This document shows positions 1 through 8,089 of a DNA stretch of 35,354 bases, in pieces (within the stretch, counting starts at the first letter, position 1; every line of letters starts with the position of its first letter). The translations under genes were made by a program, and so were the position numbers. The notes beneath the pieces are model-generated. The model did not search any database. It was given only the letters and a program-made list of their open reading frames with translations, and was not told where the DNA came from. The stretch covers positions 1 through 35,354 of the forward strand of contig JAFTPH010000064.1 of the NCBI GenBank assembly GCA_017463365.1, read 5' to 3'. The stretch comes from Bacilli bacterium (GTDB lineage Bacteria > Bacillota_I > Bacilli_A > ML615J-28 > CAG-313).

Positions 1-72
1 ATATTTTTCAACTTCTGAAGCTAATAAAGCTTCATAAACTTTAAGGGTGAAAGGCCCATTTTTGCGTACCAT
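1..72 (-). CDS. Partial hypothetical protein cut by the left edge
   Basis: An open frame of 24 codons starts with ATG at 72 and runs off the left edge; the N-terminus reads MVRKNGPFTLKVYEALL. I do not recognise the family and too little is visible to name a function. The start is supported by an extended -10 promoter about 75 nt upstream (145-150) and by a terminator (199-227) lying just before that promoter. No clear Shine-Dalgarno site precedes the ATG; the stretch is A/T only. The leader contains a short inverted repeat (ATAGTA..TACTAT). Confidence 0.4.
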   Translation of the reverse strand, partial: MVRKNGPFTLKVYEALLASEVEKY

Positions 73-144
73 AAATTTATAAAATTGTAATTATAAAATA
101 ATTATAATCTAATTGCTTGATTTATTTATAGTAGGCTTTTTACT

Positions 145-153
145 ATTATACCA
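145..153 (-). promoter_or_regulatory. Extended -10 promoter of the left-edge gene
   Basis: On the minus strand the element reads TGTGGTATAAT, an extended -10 (TGG-TATAAT). No good -35 hexamer is seen 17 bp upstream. The same TGTGGTATAAT string occurs before gltX and before the cation diffusion facilitator. Confidence 0.45.
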
Positions 154-198
154 CAATTTATAATTTATAGTTTTAAAAAATATAATTCTTTATAAAAC

Positions 199-227
199 AA
201 AGATCACTTCATTTTGAAGTGACCTTT
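199..227 (-). terminator. Rho-independent terminator
   Basis: Stem AAAGGTCACTTC / GAAGTGATCTTT with a 5-nt loop as read on the minus strand, followed by TGTTTTAT. The only non-Watson-Crick pair is G-U on the minus strand but A-C on the plus strand, which supports minus-strand use. It would end the MATE transcript or the short transcript starting near 361. Confidence 0.65.
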
Positions 228-367
228 AAATTTATATGTATAAATTTCTTATTTATGTCTGAGATACACCTATACTTATATATTCCCACAAGATAAAGTT
301 CTTATAATATCAATCGTATTTTTTAGCATTAAAATAGTATTACATACCTTCACTATTAACATTTATT

Positions 368-396
368 ATGATACCATAAATAAGCAACTATTTCAA
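368..396 (-). promoter_or_regulatory. Promoter of a short leader or small RNA
   Basis: TTGAAA (391-396), a 17-bp spacer and TATCAT (368-373), preceded by TG at the extended -10 position. Predicted start is near 361. The only clear end for such a transcript is the hairpin at 199-227, giving about 160 nt. Confidence 0.45.
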
Positions 397-476
397 TTTC
401 CTTATTTAAAATAGATGATATTATTTTCAATAGAAACTCAAAATAAGGGTTTATATTCAAGTTTCTAAAAAGACTT

Positions 477-1874
477 CTATTGATTCGCATTCAACTCTTT
501 ATATGTTCTTCGTATAATAACAACAGCAATAATAAAAGTTAGTATATCCGCTGCAGGGAAAGAATATAATATTCCGTCAAGCCCCCAAAAAATCGGAAAT
601 ATAATTGGCAGAAAAACACCAAATATTATCTCTCTTGTCATAGTTATTATTGTAGAAAGTACCGCTTTTCCAAGAGCCTGCAAATATATAAACGCACCTT
701 TGTTTACCATAGCAAGAGGCATCATACAAAGATAAATACGGAAACTCTTAACAGCAAAATCTGTGTAATATGCACTTTCATTTTCTGCGCCAAAAATACC
801 TATTAACTGATGAGGTAAAAACTCAACAATCAGCAAGGCTATTAATCCAATAATTGATTCGATAATAAGAAGATAAGTAAATAACTGTCTTGCTCTGTCC
901 TTACGCCTTGCACCAATATTATATCCAACAATCGGAATACAACCTGCAGCGAGACCAATTGCAATAGAAATAGCAATTTGAAAGAATTTCATTACGATAC
1001 CTAAAACCGCAAGCGGGATTTGTGCATATTCAGGTTGTCCAAAAATATTATCCATTTCACCATATTTAGTACACATATTCTGTACTGCTGCCATTGAAAT
1101 AACAAGTGAGATTTGTGCAAGAAAACTCGTTATGCCAAGAGATAAAAATTTCTTGATTACCCCACCATAAAATTTAAAACTATCCTTGCTTAATTTAACA
1201 GATTTCATACGACAAATGTACAAAAGCGAAAGAAGTGCTGTAAATATTTGTCCTATGACTGTTGCGATGGCTGCACCAGCCATCCCCATTTTCATCGGAA
1301 AAATAAATATAGGATCAAGAATAATGTTTGTTATAGCACCTGTAAGAATAGCAAACATAGCAAATTTTGGACTTCCGTCAGAGCGGATAATCGGATTCAT
1401 TGCCTGTCCAAAAATATAAAAAGGTATTCCAAGTGATATCCAGAAAAAATATTCCTTTGAATAAGCAAAGGTTTCATCATTAACTCTACCACCGAAAACC
1501 GTCAAAATCGGTTCCATAAAAATAAGATAGATTGCTGTTAGCACAATACTACTGATAACACAAAGAAGTATTGCATTTCCAACACTTCTATGTGCCTCAT
1601 CTTTTTTGTTTGCTCCAAGTGATATGCTTACAAAAGCACATGAACCATCACCAATCATAACAGCAATACCAAGTGCAATAACAGTCATAGGGAATACGAC
1701 TGTGTTTGCCGCATTACCATAAGAGCCAAGATAAGTCGCATTAGCAATAAATATCTGGTCAACGATATTATACAATGCTCCAACAAGCAATGAAATAATA
1801 CAAGGTATTGCATATTTCTTCATAAGTTTTCCAAGTTTTTCTGTAACAAGAAAATTTTGTTCGATTTGTTCCAT
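477..1874 (-). CDS. MATE family multidrug efflux transporter
   Basis: A 465-residue integral membrane protein with about 12 hydrophobic helices, the usual size of the multidrug and toxic compound extrusion family, which exports cationic drugs or metabolites using a Na+ or H+ gradient. Family-typical segments are the N-terminal helix containing YNIVDQIF, the GDGSCAFVSISLGANKKDEA loop after helix 2 and the second-half equivalent VGYNIGARRKDRARQ, marking the internal two-fold repeat. I chose the ATG at 1874 because GGGAGG sits 10 nt upstream; an upstream TTG start would lie inside a hairpin. It lies downstream of guaA on the same strand but has its own promoter (1955-1983), followed at once by a terminator-like hairpin (1905-1937), so attenuation is likely. 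The substrate cannot be read from the sequence. Confidence 0.92.
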   Translation of the reverse strand: MEQIEQNFLVTEKLGKLMKKYAIPCIISLLVGALYNIVDQIFIANATYLGSYGNAANTVVFPMTVIALGIAVMIGDGSCAFVSISLGANKKDEAHRSVGNAILLCVISSIVLTAIYLIFMEPILTVFGGRVNDETFAYSKEYFFWISLGIPFYIFGQAMNPIIRSDGSPKFAMFAILTGAITNIILDPIFIFPMKMGMAGAAIATVIGQIFTALLSLLYICRMKSVKLSKDSFKFYGGVIKKFLSLGITSFLAQISLVISMAAVQNMCTKYGEMDNIFGQPEYAQIPLAVLGIVMKFFQIAISIAIGLAAGCIPIVGYNIGARRKDRARQLFTYLLIIESIIGLIALLIVEFLPHQLIGIFGAENESAYYTDFAVKSFRIYLCMMPLAMVNKGAFIYLQALGKAVLSTIITMTREIIFGVFLPIIFPIFWGLDGILYSFPAADILTFIIAVVIIRRTYKELNANQ

Positions 1875-1904
1875 AGAATTTTCCTCCCAAATTTTAAAAA
1901 AAAT

Positions 1905-1937
1905 AATGCGTAAGTCCAAAATCTGGACTTACGCATT
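1905..1937 (-). terminator. Terminator or attenuator between guaA and the MATE gene
   Basis: A perfect stem, ATGCGTAAGTCC / GGACTTACGCAT, with a 7-nt loop, followed on the minus strand by TTATTTTTTTT. It is the only good hairpin after guaA, so it probably ends the purine operon. It also lies within the leader of the MATE transcript, 31 nt before its start codon, so every MATE transcript from the nearby promoter must pass it. Confidence 0.8.
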
Positions 1938-1954
1938 TGCTACTCGATGTATAA

Positions 1955-1983
1955 ATTATATCATTTTTTTATTAAATTTTCAA
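1955..1983 (-). promoter_or_regulatory. Promoter of the MATE gene
   Basis: TTGAAA (1978-1983), an exact 17-bp spacer and TATAAT (1955-1960), with TGA making an extended -10. Predicted start is near 1948, only about 11 nt before the hairpin at 1937. Confidence 0.75.
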
Positions 1984-2050
1984 GAGAAAAAAATAAAAAT
2001 TTTTGTCCTGTTTCGTTTTTCAAAATGTATAAAAATGGATTAAATTGTTC

Positions 2051-3031
2051 CTATTCCCACTCAATTGTTCCAATTGGTTTTGGTGTTAAATCATATACAA
2101 CACGATTGATTCCTTCAACTTCATGAGTAATGCGATCAGTAATTTTTTTAAGAACTTCATACGGAATTTCTTCAATTGTTGCTGTCATAGCATCTTCAGT
2201 GTTAACTGCTCTAATGATTGCTGGCCAACCAACGTATCGTTTACCATCACGAACTCCAACACTCTTGAAGTCTGGTACCGCAATAAAGTATTGCCAAACT
2301 TTACCTGCTAAACCACAATTATCAAATTCTTCACGTAAGATTGCATCTGCTTCACGTAATGCATGTAAACGATCTTTTGTGATTGCTCCTAAACATCTAA
2401 CCCCTAATCCAGGTCCAGGGAATGGTTGACGATAAACCATTTCATGAGGAAGTCCTAAAGCATCACCTACTACACGTACTTCATCTTTATATAATAATTT
2501 AACTGGTTCAACTAATTCAAAAGCGAAATCTTCAGGTAATCCACCAACATTATGATGAGCTTTTACTCCTTTACTTTCAATAATATCTGGATAAATTGTT
2601 CCTTGAGCTAAGAATTCAACATCAGTTAATTTACGAGCTTCTTCTTCAAATACACGAATAAATTCTCCACCAATAATTTTACGTTTAGTTTCTGGATCAG
2701 CAACATCTTTTAATAAATCTAAAAAACGATCTTCTGCTTCAACATAAACTAAGTTTGCGTCAAGTTCTTTTCCGAATACTTTAACAACTAATTCACTTTC
2801 GCCTTTACGCATTAATCCATGATTAACATGAACACAAATTAATTGTTTACCAATCGCTTTAATAAGCAATGCAGCTACAACTGATGAATCAACACCACCA
2901 GATAAAGCAAGTAAAACTTTTTTATTCCCTACTTGTTCTTTAACTAAAGCAACTTGTTCTTCAATAAATTTTTCCGCAAGTTCAACATTAGTAATTCTTT
3001 GCATATCATCGGGTCTTTTAATTACACTCAT
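2051..3031 (-). CDS. guaA: GMP synthase ATP-pyrophosphatase subunit (no glutaminase domain)
   Basis: This 326-residue protein makes GMP by adenylating XMP and aminating it. It contains only the synthetase half: the PP-loop SGGVDS at residues 44-49, the XMP and dimerisation segments with QPFPGPGLGVR, and the C-terminal signature KPIGTIEWE. Fused bacterial GuaA is about 510 residues, with an N-terminal class I glutaminase; that domain is absent, and the sequence upstream is the end of glnN. A longer in-frame start at 3100 would overlap glnN; I chose 3031 because TTTGGAGGAAAAT precedes it. It is the last gene of the purine operon. The enzyme must either use free ammonia or pair with a separate glutaminase, as in archaeal two-subunit GMP synthases. 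None is visible in this window. Confidence 0.93.
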   Translation of the reverse strand: MSVIKRPDDMQRITNVELAEKFIEEQVALVKEQVGNKKVLLALSGGVDSSVVAALLIKAIGKQLICVHVNHGLMRKGESELVVKVFGKELDANLVYVEAEDRFLDLLKDVADPETKRKIIGGEFIRVFEEEARKLTDVEFLAQGTIYPDIIESKGVKAHHNVGGLPEDFAFELVEPVKLLYKDEVRVVGDALGLPHEMVYRQPFPGPGLGVRCLGAITKDRLHALREADAILREEFDNCGLAGKVWQYFIAVPDFKSVGVRDGKRYVGWPAIIRAVNTEDAMTATIEEIPYEVLKKITDRITHEVEGINRVVYDLTPKPIGTIEWE

Positions 3032-3044
3032 ATTTTCCTCCAAA

Positions 3045-5123
3045 TTAATTTTCAAATAATAAATCCATATATGTTGGCATTGGCCAATACTTATCATCAA
3101 CTTTTGTTTCTACTAAGTCAACAATTTGTCTTAATTTTTTCATTTGTTCTATTACTTCATTACGCCAAATAGTCGCAGCAACAGTAACATTATTTTTATT
3201 TTCTTGAGCTTTAATAATTAAAGACTCTAATTCTTTTGTTTCCCCTTTTATATCATTTAATAACTTAGCTAATATTTCTACATCATCTACTAAGAAATCA
3301 TTATTAACACCTACTTCTTTAACATTAATTGCTGATGCTGAAATATCTCCTAAGAATGATACAACTGCTGGATAAATTTGATTTTTAATCATTTTAACTG
3401 AAGTTTTAGCTTCTACTTGAATAAGTTTACAATAACTTTCTAATAGAACTTCATATCGTGATGCTACTTCATTTGCTGATAAAACTCCTAAAGTTGTTAA
3501 AACCTCAGTCATCTTTTCATCTTTTAAACATTCAATAGCTTCAACTGTTGTTTTACGATTAGGAAGACCACGTTTTTTTGCTTCTTCTTCCCACTCGTGA
3601 GAATATCCATCACCATTAAAAATAATACGTTTATGATTTTCAAAGAAATCTTTAATTACGTCTAATGGTTTTAATCCTTGTTCAATTAGTTCTGCCATTT
3701 TCTTCATTTCAATAGCAAGAATCGAATTAAGCATTGTATTAGCTACCGCAATTGATTGTGAAGACCCAACTCCACGGAATTCAAATTTATTACCTGTAAA
3801 GGCAAATGGTGAAGTTCTGTTACGATCCGCATTGTCTTTCGCAAAATCCGGAATAACTGATACTCCCGTTTGGAAACGGTCTTTAGTTAGTCCCTTTAAT
3901 GTTTTATTTTCAATAATTGCTTCAATAACTCGGTCTAAGTCTTGTCCTAAGAACATTGAAATAATCGCCGGTGGAGCTTCATTACCTCCTAAACGATGAT
4001 CATTTCCACTACAAGCAATACTTAAACGTAGTAAATCAGCATATTCGTCTACTCCTTTTACAATACATGCTAAAGTAGCAAGGAATGGCAAATTATTAAT
4101 TGGATCAGCACCTGGTTTGAACAGGTTTATTCCCGTATTAGTTACTACGGACCAGTTATTATGTTTACCAGAACCATTTATTCCCGCAAATGGTTTTTCA
4201 TGTAATAAACATCTTAATCCATGTTTTTTAGCAATATCTTGCATAAGTTCCATTAACAAATGGTTATTGTCAGTTGTCGTATTAACTGTACGATAGATAC
4301 AAGCTATTTCATGTTGACATGGAGCTGCTTCATTATGTTTAGTTTTCGCTGGAATTCCAAATTTCCAAAGTTCATGGTCTAGTTCTTTCATGAATGAGGC
4401 AACCTTTGGCTTAATACTTCCATAATAGTGATCATCTAATTCTTGACCTTTTGGGGCACTTGCGCCAAAAAGCGTACGACCAGTGAATTTTAAGTCTAAA
4501 CGTTGTTCATAGAATTCTTCCGAAATTAAGAAATACTCTTGTTCACTTCCAACATATGAAGTAACCATCGTAACATCTTCCATTCCAAGTAATGGTAATA
4601 ATCTTAAAGCTTCTTTATTTAACGCATCACATGATTTTAAAAGTGGGGTTTTATTATCTAACGCTTCTCCCGTATAAGAACAGAAAAGTGTTGGAATATA
4701 TAATGATCCATCTTTTACAAATGCAGGTGATGTGCAGTCCCAAGCAGTATAACCTCTTGCTTCAAATGTTGCACGTAAACCACCTGATGGGAAACTTGAA
4801 GCATCTGATTCACCTTTTCTTAAAAGTTTTCCACTAAATTCTAAAATAGGAGTATCACCTTTTAATTCTAAGAATGAATCATGTTTTCCGGCTGTAAATC
4901 CTGTTAGTGGTGAAAACCAGTGCGTGAAATGAGTTGCCCCTTTTTCAATCGCCCAGTTTTTCATCGCTTCCGCTATTACTCCGGCAATTTCTTTAGATAA
5001 TGGTTCACCTTTATCTAGGGCCTGATGAAATGCTTGATAAGTATCCAAAGGGATACGTGATTTCATTACTTCATCATTAAATGTATGTTGACCATATTCT
5101 TCTAATAGATTATTGATTCCCAT
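3045..5123 (-). CDS. glnN: Glutamine synthetase type III
   Basis: A 692-residue enzyme that makes glutamine from glutamate, ammonia and ATP. The length (about 700, against 440-470 for GSI) and the family motifs identify GSIII, known from Bacteroides, Clostridia and cyanobacteria: THWFSPLTG (67-75), FPSGGLR (111-117), the metal-binding EQEYF (194-198) and GSGKHNNWS around residue 318. GSIII forms dodecamers of two hexamer rings. The ATG at 5123 follows AAGGAGGT. It sits between guaB (24 nt upstream) and guaA (14 nt downstream) with no promoter or terminator between, so it belongs to the purine operon. That is unusual company for the main ammonia-assimilating enzyme and suggests its product, or ammonia management, is tied to purine synthesis. 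Some annotations would use the symbol glnA. Confidence 0.95.
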   Translation of the reverse strand: MGINNLLEEYGQHTFNDEVMKSRIPLDTYQAFHQALDKGEPLSKEIAGVIAEAMKNWAIEKGATHFTHWFSPLTGFTAGKHDSFLELKGDTPILEFSGKLLRKGESDASSFPSGGLRATFEARGYTAWDCTSPAFVKDGSLYIPTLFCSYTGEALDNKTPLLKSCDALNKEALRLLPLLGMEDVTMVTSYVGSEQEYFLISEEFYEQRLDLKFTGRTLFGASAPKGQELDDHYYGSIKPKVASFMKELDHELWKFGIPAKTKHNEAAPCQHEIACIYRTVNTTTDNNHLLMELMQDIAKKHGLRCLLHEKPFAGINGSGKHNNWSVVTNTGINLFKPGADPINNLPFLATLACIVKGVDEYADLLRLSIACSGNDHRLGGNEAPPAIISMFLGQDLDRVIEAIIENKTLKGLTKDRFQTGVSVIPDFAKDNADRNRTSPFAFTGNKFEFRGVGSSQSIAVANTMLNSILAIEMKKMAELIEQGLKPLDVIKDFFENHKRIIFNGDGYSHEWEEEAKKRGLPNRKTTVEAIECLKDEKMTEVLTTLGVLSANEVASRYEVLLESYCKLIQVEAKTSVKMIKNQIYPAVVSFLGDISASAINVKEVGVNNDFLVDDVEILAKLLNDIKGETKELESLIIKAQENKNNVTVAATIWRNEVIEQMKKLRQIVDLVETKVDDKYWPMPTYMDLLFEN

Positions 5124-5146
5124 TATCTATTACCTCCTTATATATT

Positions 5147-6646
5147 TTAAGATGTTGATTTATTCTTTAAAACAACATCGTGTGCTCCACCTTCAACAAT
5201 TGATGTTGCTGAAACGAGCGTAAGTTTTGCTTTTTGTTGTAACTCAGGAATTGTTAAAGCTCCACAGTTACACATTGTTGATTTTACTTTAGCTAAAGTT
5301 ACTTCAACATTATCTTTTAAAGGTCCTGCATATGGAACATATGAATCAACACCTTCTTCAAATGATAACTTTTGGCTTCCACCTAAATCATAGCGTTGCC
5401 AGTTTCTTGCACGAGCGCTACCTTCTCCCCAATATTCTTTCATATATTGTCCGTTAATTTTAACTTTATTAGTTGGAGATTCATCAAAACGAGCAAAGTA
5501 TCTTCCTAACATAATGAAATCTGATCCCATAGCTAAAGCTAAAGTCATATGGTAATCGTGAACAATACCACCATCTGAACAAATTGGTACATAAACCCCA
5601 GTTTCTTCAAAATATTCATCACGAGCTTTCGCAACTTCAATAGTGGCAGTTGCTTGTCCACGTCCAATACCTTTTGTTTCACGAGTGATACAAATAGATC
5701 CTCCTCCGATACCAACTTTGATAAAGTCAGCACCACAATCAGCTAAGAATCTAAATCCTTCGGCATCAACAACGTTTCCAGCTCCAACTTTTACTTTGTC
5801 ACCATATTTATTACGAATCCATTCGATTGTCATTTTTTGCCATTCGCTAAATCCTTCACTTGAGTCAATACACAAAACATCAACCCCTGCTTCAACTAAA
5901 GCTGGAACACGTTCTGCATAGTCTCTAGTATTAATACCAGCCCCAACGATATAACGTTTGTCAGCATCTAATAATTCATTAGGATTTGATTTTTTAGATT
6001 CATAGTCTTTTCTAAATACAAATGAATCTAAGTTTCCTTGTTCATCAACAATTGGTAATGAATTTAACTTATATTCCCAAATAATATCATTAGCTTCTTT
6101 TAATGTAACACCACTTTTAGCAGTAATTAACTTTTCAAGTGGAGTCATGAATTTTTCAACTTTTAAATCCGGAGCCATACGAGAAACACGATAATCTCTA
6201 CTTGTAACAACCCCTAATAATTTACCATTAGGTGTTCCATCTTCTGTTACCGCAATTGTTGAATGCCCAGTTCTTTCTTTTAAAGCTACAACATCTGCTA
6301 AAGTATTATCAGGTTTAACGTTTGAATCGCTTGATACAAATCCTGCTTTATATGCTTTTACTTTTTTTACCATTGCAGCTTGATCTTCAATTGATTGAGA
6401 ACCATAGATAAATGATACCCCTCCTTCTTTCGCAAGAGCAATTGCTAGTGTATCATTAGATACTGATTGCATGATTGCTGAAATTAAAGGGATGTTAAGT
6501 GAAAGAGCAGGTTCTTCTCCTTTTTTAAATTTAACTAAAGGTGTTTTTAAACTAACATTTTTTGGTTGACATTCTGCACTTGAATATCCTGGAACTAATA
6601 AATATTCACTAAAAGTGTGTGATGGTTCTTTATAATAATACGCCAT
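5147..6646 (-). CDS. guaB: IMP dehydrogenase
   Basis: This 499-residue enzyme oxidises IMP to XMP with NAD+, the first committed step to GMP. The TIM-barrel catalytic loop is [20 protein letters not shown], with the nucleophile Cys319. A CBS pair is inserted at about residues 107-220, between the barrel halves. The N-terminus ([20 protein letters not shown]) and GSICITRE instead of the common GSICTTR place it in a divergent IMPDH branch. The ATG at 6646 follows GGAGGA. It lies 12 nt after purF and feeds XMP to GuaA two genes later. The CBS pair in this family commonly binds adenine or guanine nucleotides and tunes activity, so feedback control is plausible but not shown here. Confidence 0.95.
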   Translation of the reverse strand: MAYYYKEPSHTFSEYLLVPGYSSAECQPKNVSLKTPLVKFKKGEEPALSLNIPLISAIMQSVSNDTLAIALAKEGGVSFIYGSQSIEDQAAMVKKVKAYKAGFVSSDSNVKPDNTLADVVALKERTGHSTIAVTEDGTPNGKLLGVVTSRDYRVSRMAPDLKVEKFMTPLEKLITAKSGVTLKEANDIIWEYKLNSLPIVDEQGNLDSFVFRKDYESKKSNPNELLDADKRYIVGAGINTRDYAERVPALVEAGVDVLCIDSSEGFSEWQKMTIEWIRNKYGDKVKVGAGNVVDAEGFRFLADCGADFIKVGIGGGSICITRETKGIGRGQATATIEVAKARDEYFEETGVYVPICSDGGIVHDYHMTLALAMGSDFIMLGRYFARFDESPTNKVKINGQYMKEYWGEGSARARNWQRYDLGGSQKLSFEEGVDSYVPYAGPLKDNVEVTLAKVKSTMCNCGALTIPELQQKAKLTLVSATSIVEGGAHDVVLKNKSTS

Positions 6647-6658
6647 ATTTTCCTCCTA

Positions 6659-8068
6659 TTATTCTTTACCATTAAAGCAATATGTACAAAGTTTTTCTTC
6701 GCCAATACCAATTGCTTCAATTAAATCATCTAGTCGATGATATTTTAGCGATTTAAAATTCATTCTTCTACAAATTTCTTGAACCATTTGATTGTGTTTT
6801 TCACTATCAGGGTTCGTATATTCATCAATAATTTCGCTTGGAACATCATTAGTTCCTTCTAAATCGGCAATTACTCGTCTAGCTATTAAATCCATTTCTG
6901 ATGTTGAACGTGAGAAATTTAAAAATTTACATCCAAACATAATTGGTGGACAAGCCGGTCTAACGTGTACTTCCTTTACTCCTGAGTCATATAAGAACTC
7001 AGCTGTTTCTTTTAATTGCGTACCTCTTACAATTGAGTCATCAATTAAAAGTAATTTTTTATTTTGAATTAATTCTTGAACTGGAATTAATTTCATTTTT
7101 GCTATTAATTTTCTTTGTGATTGATTTTGAGGCATAAATGATCTAGGCCATGTTGGAGTATATTTAATAAATGGTCTAGTGTATGGTAAATGGGCGGCAT
7201 TTGCATAACCAATCGCATGAGCTATTCCTGAATCAGGAACTCCTGCTACCGCATCTACTTCTACATCATCACGTTTTCTCATCAATTCTCCACAACGATA
7301 TCTCATTGTTTCAACATTAATTCCTTCATAGGTTGCTGTTGGATAACCATAATATGTCCATAAGAATGAACAAATTTTCATATTATCATTTGGTTCTTTT
7401 AATACTTCTAATTCATCAGCTGTGATTGTTACAATTTCACCAGGACCTAAATCTTTTATGTATTTATAACCAAGATTTAAGTATGCAGAACTTTCAAAGG
7501 TTAAACAATATCCATCCTTCTTTTTACCAACAATTATTGGCGTTCTCCCATATTTATCTCTTGCAGCAACAATCTTATCTGAAAATAATAATAAGATACT
7601 CATTGAACCTTTAATCATGTTTTGCGCATGAACTATTCCATCAACAACATTATCTTTTTGATTAATAAGAGATGCCACAACTTCTGTTGGGTTTAATAAT
7701 CCATTATTCATTTCCATAAACTGAACTTTACCATTTTCAAAACAGTATTGTCTAATTTCTTCAAGATTATTAATTCTTCCAACCGTTGAAATCGCAAAAC
7801 TTCCTAAATGAGAATTAACAAGTAAGGGTTGAGCTTCGCTATCTGAAATACAACCAATACCGATATTACCTTTTAATTCTTCTACATCATGTTCAAACTT
7901 TGTTCTAAAGGGCGAATTTTCGATATTGTGAATTCGTTTTTGAAAACCATTTTCTCCAAAAACAGCCATTCCGCCTCTTTTTGTCCCTAAATGTGAATGA
8001 TAGTCAACACCAAAAAATAAATGCATTACACAATCTTTTTTCGATGCTACTCCAAAAAAACCACTCAT
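6659..8068 (-). CDS. purF: Amidophosphoribosyltransferase with a degenerate glutaminase domain
   Basis: A 469-residue PurF, the first committed step of purine synthesis (PRPP to phosphoribosylamine). The phosphoribosyltransferase half is intact: the PRPP motif LLIDDSIVRGTQ (340-351) and the C-terminal CTYCFNGKE. Cysteines 233, 380, 461 and 464 match the four 4Fe-4S ligands of the Bacillus subtilis enzyme. The glutaminase half is abnormal. The N-terminus is MSGFFGV, so the Ntn nucleophile Cys is Ser2 (codon AGT). The usual Arg-containing GHVRYST segment is replaced by IGCISDS (71-77), and the Asn-Gly of the NGN motif by VGR (96-98). It therefore probably cannot hydrolyse glutamine and would need ammonia. 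I recall Cys-less PurF-like proteins from Clostridia and Bacteroides, so this may be a family trait. The start has GAGGTGG upstream, and no in-frame upstream ATG supplies a Cys. Confidence 0.9.
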   Translation of the reverse strand: MSGFFGVASKKDCVMHLFFGVDYHSHLGTKRGGMAVFGENGFQKRIHNIENSPFRTKFEHDVEELKGNIGIGCISDSEAQPLLVNSHLGSFAISTVGRINNLEEIRQYCFENGKVQFMEMNNGLLNPTEVVASLINQKDNVVDGIVHAQNMIKGSMSILLLFSDKIVAARDKYGRTPIIVGKKKDGYCLTFESSAYLNLGYKYIKDLGPGEIVTITADELEVLKEPNDNMKICSFLWTYYGYPTATYEGINVETMRYRCGELMRKRDDVEVDAVAGVPDSGIAHAIGYANAAHLPYTRPFIKYTPTWPRSFMPQNQSQRKLIAKMKLIPVQELIQNKKLLLIDDSIVRGTQLKETAEFLYDSGVKEVHVRPACPPIMFGCKFLNFSRSTSEMDLIARRVIADLEGTNDVPSEIIDEYTNPDSEKHNQMVQEICRRMNFKSLKYHRLDDLIEAIGIGEEKLCTYCFNGKE

Positions 8069-8089
8069 TTTTCCACCTCATATATTGTC

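Larger units (their letters stand above)
73..476. other. Non-coding stretch with promoter, hairpins and terminator
   Basis: No credible gene longer than about 20 codons lies here. On the minus strand there is a promoter (368-396), a possible 17-codon peptide starting MLKNTIDIIRTLSCGNI, a small A/T inverted repeat (228-247), a terminator (199-227), and the promoter of the left-edge gene (145-153). It could be a short regulatory transcript, an attenuated leader for the left-edge gene, or decayed sequence. I cannot tell these apart from sequence alone. Confidence 0.4.

Noticed and set aside
477-1874. Recent horizontal transfer of the MATE gene
   Set aside because: A few lines look somewhat richer in G+C than the purine genes, but others do not, and no transposase, repeat or attachment site flanks it.
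1875-1919. Upstream TTG start for the MATE protein
   Set aside because: It lies inside the terminator hairpin; GGGAGG clearly serves the ATG at 1874.
3032-3100. Upstream start giving GuaA 23 more residues
   Set aside because: It would overlap the end of glnN and lacks a ribosome site; the extra residues do not resemble a glutaminase domain.
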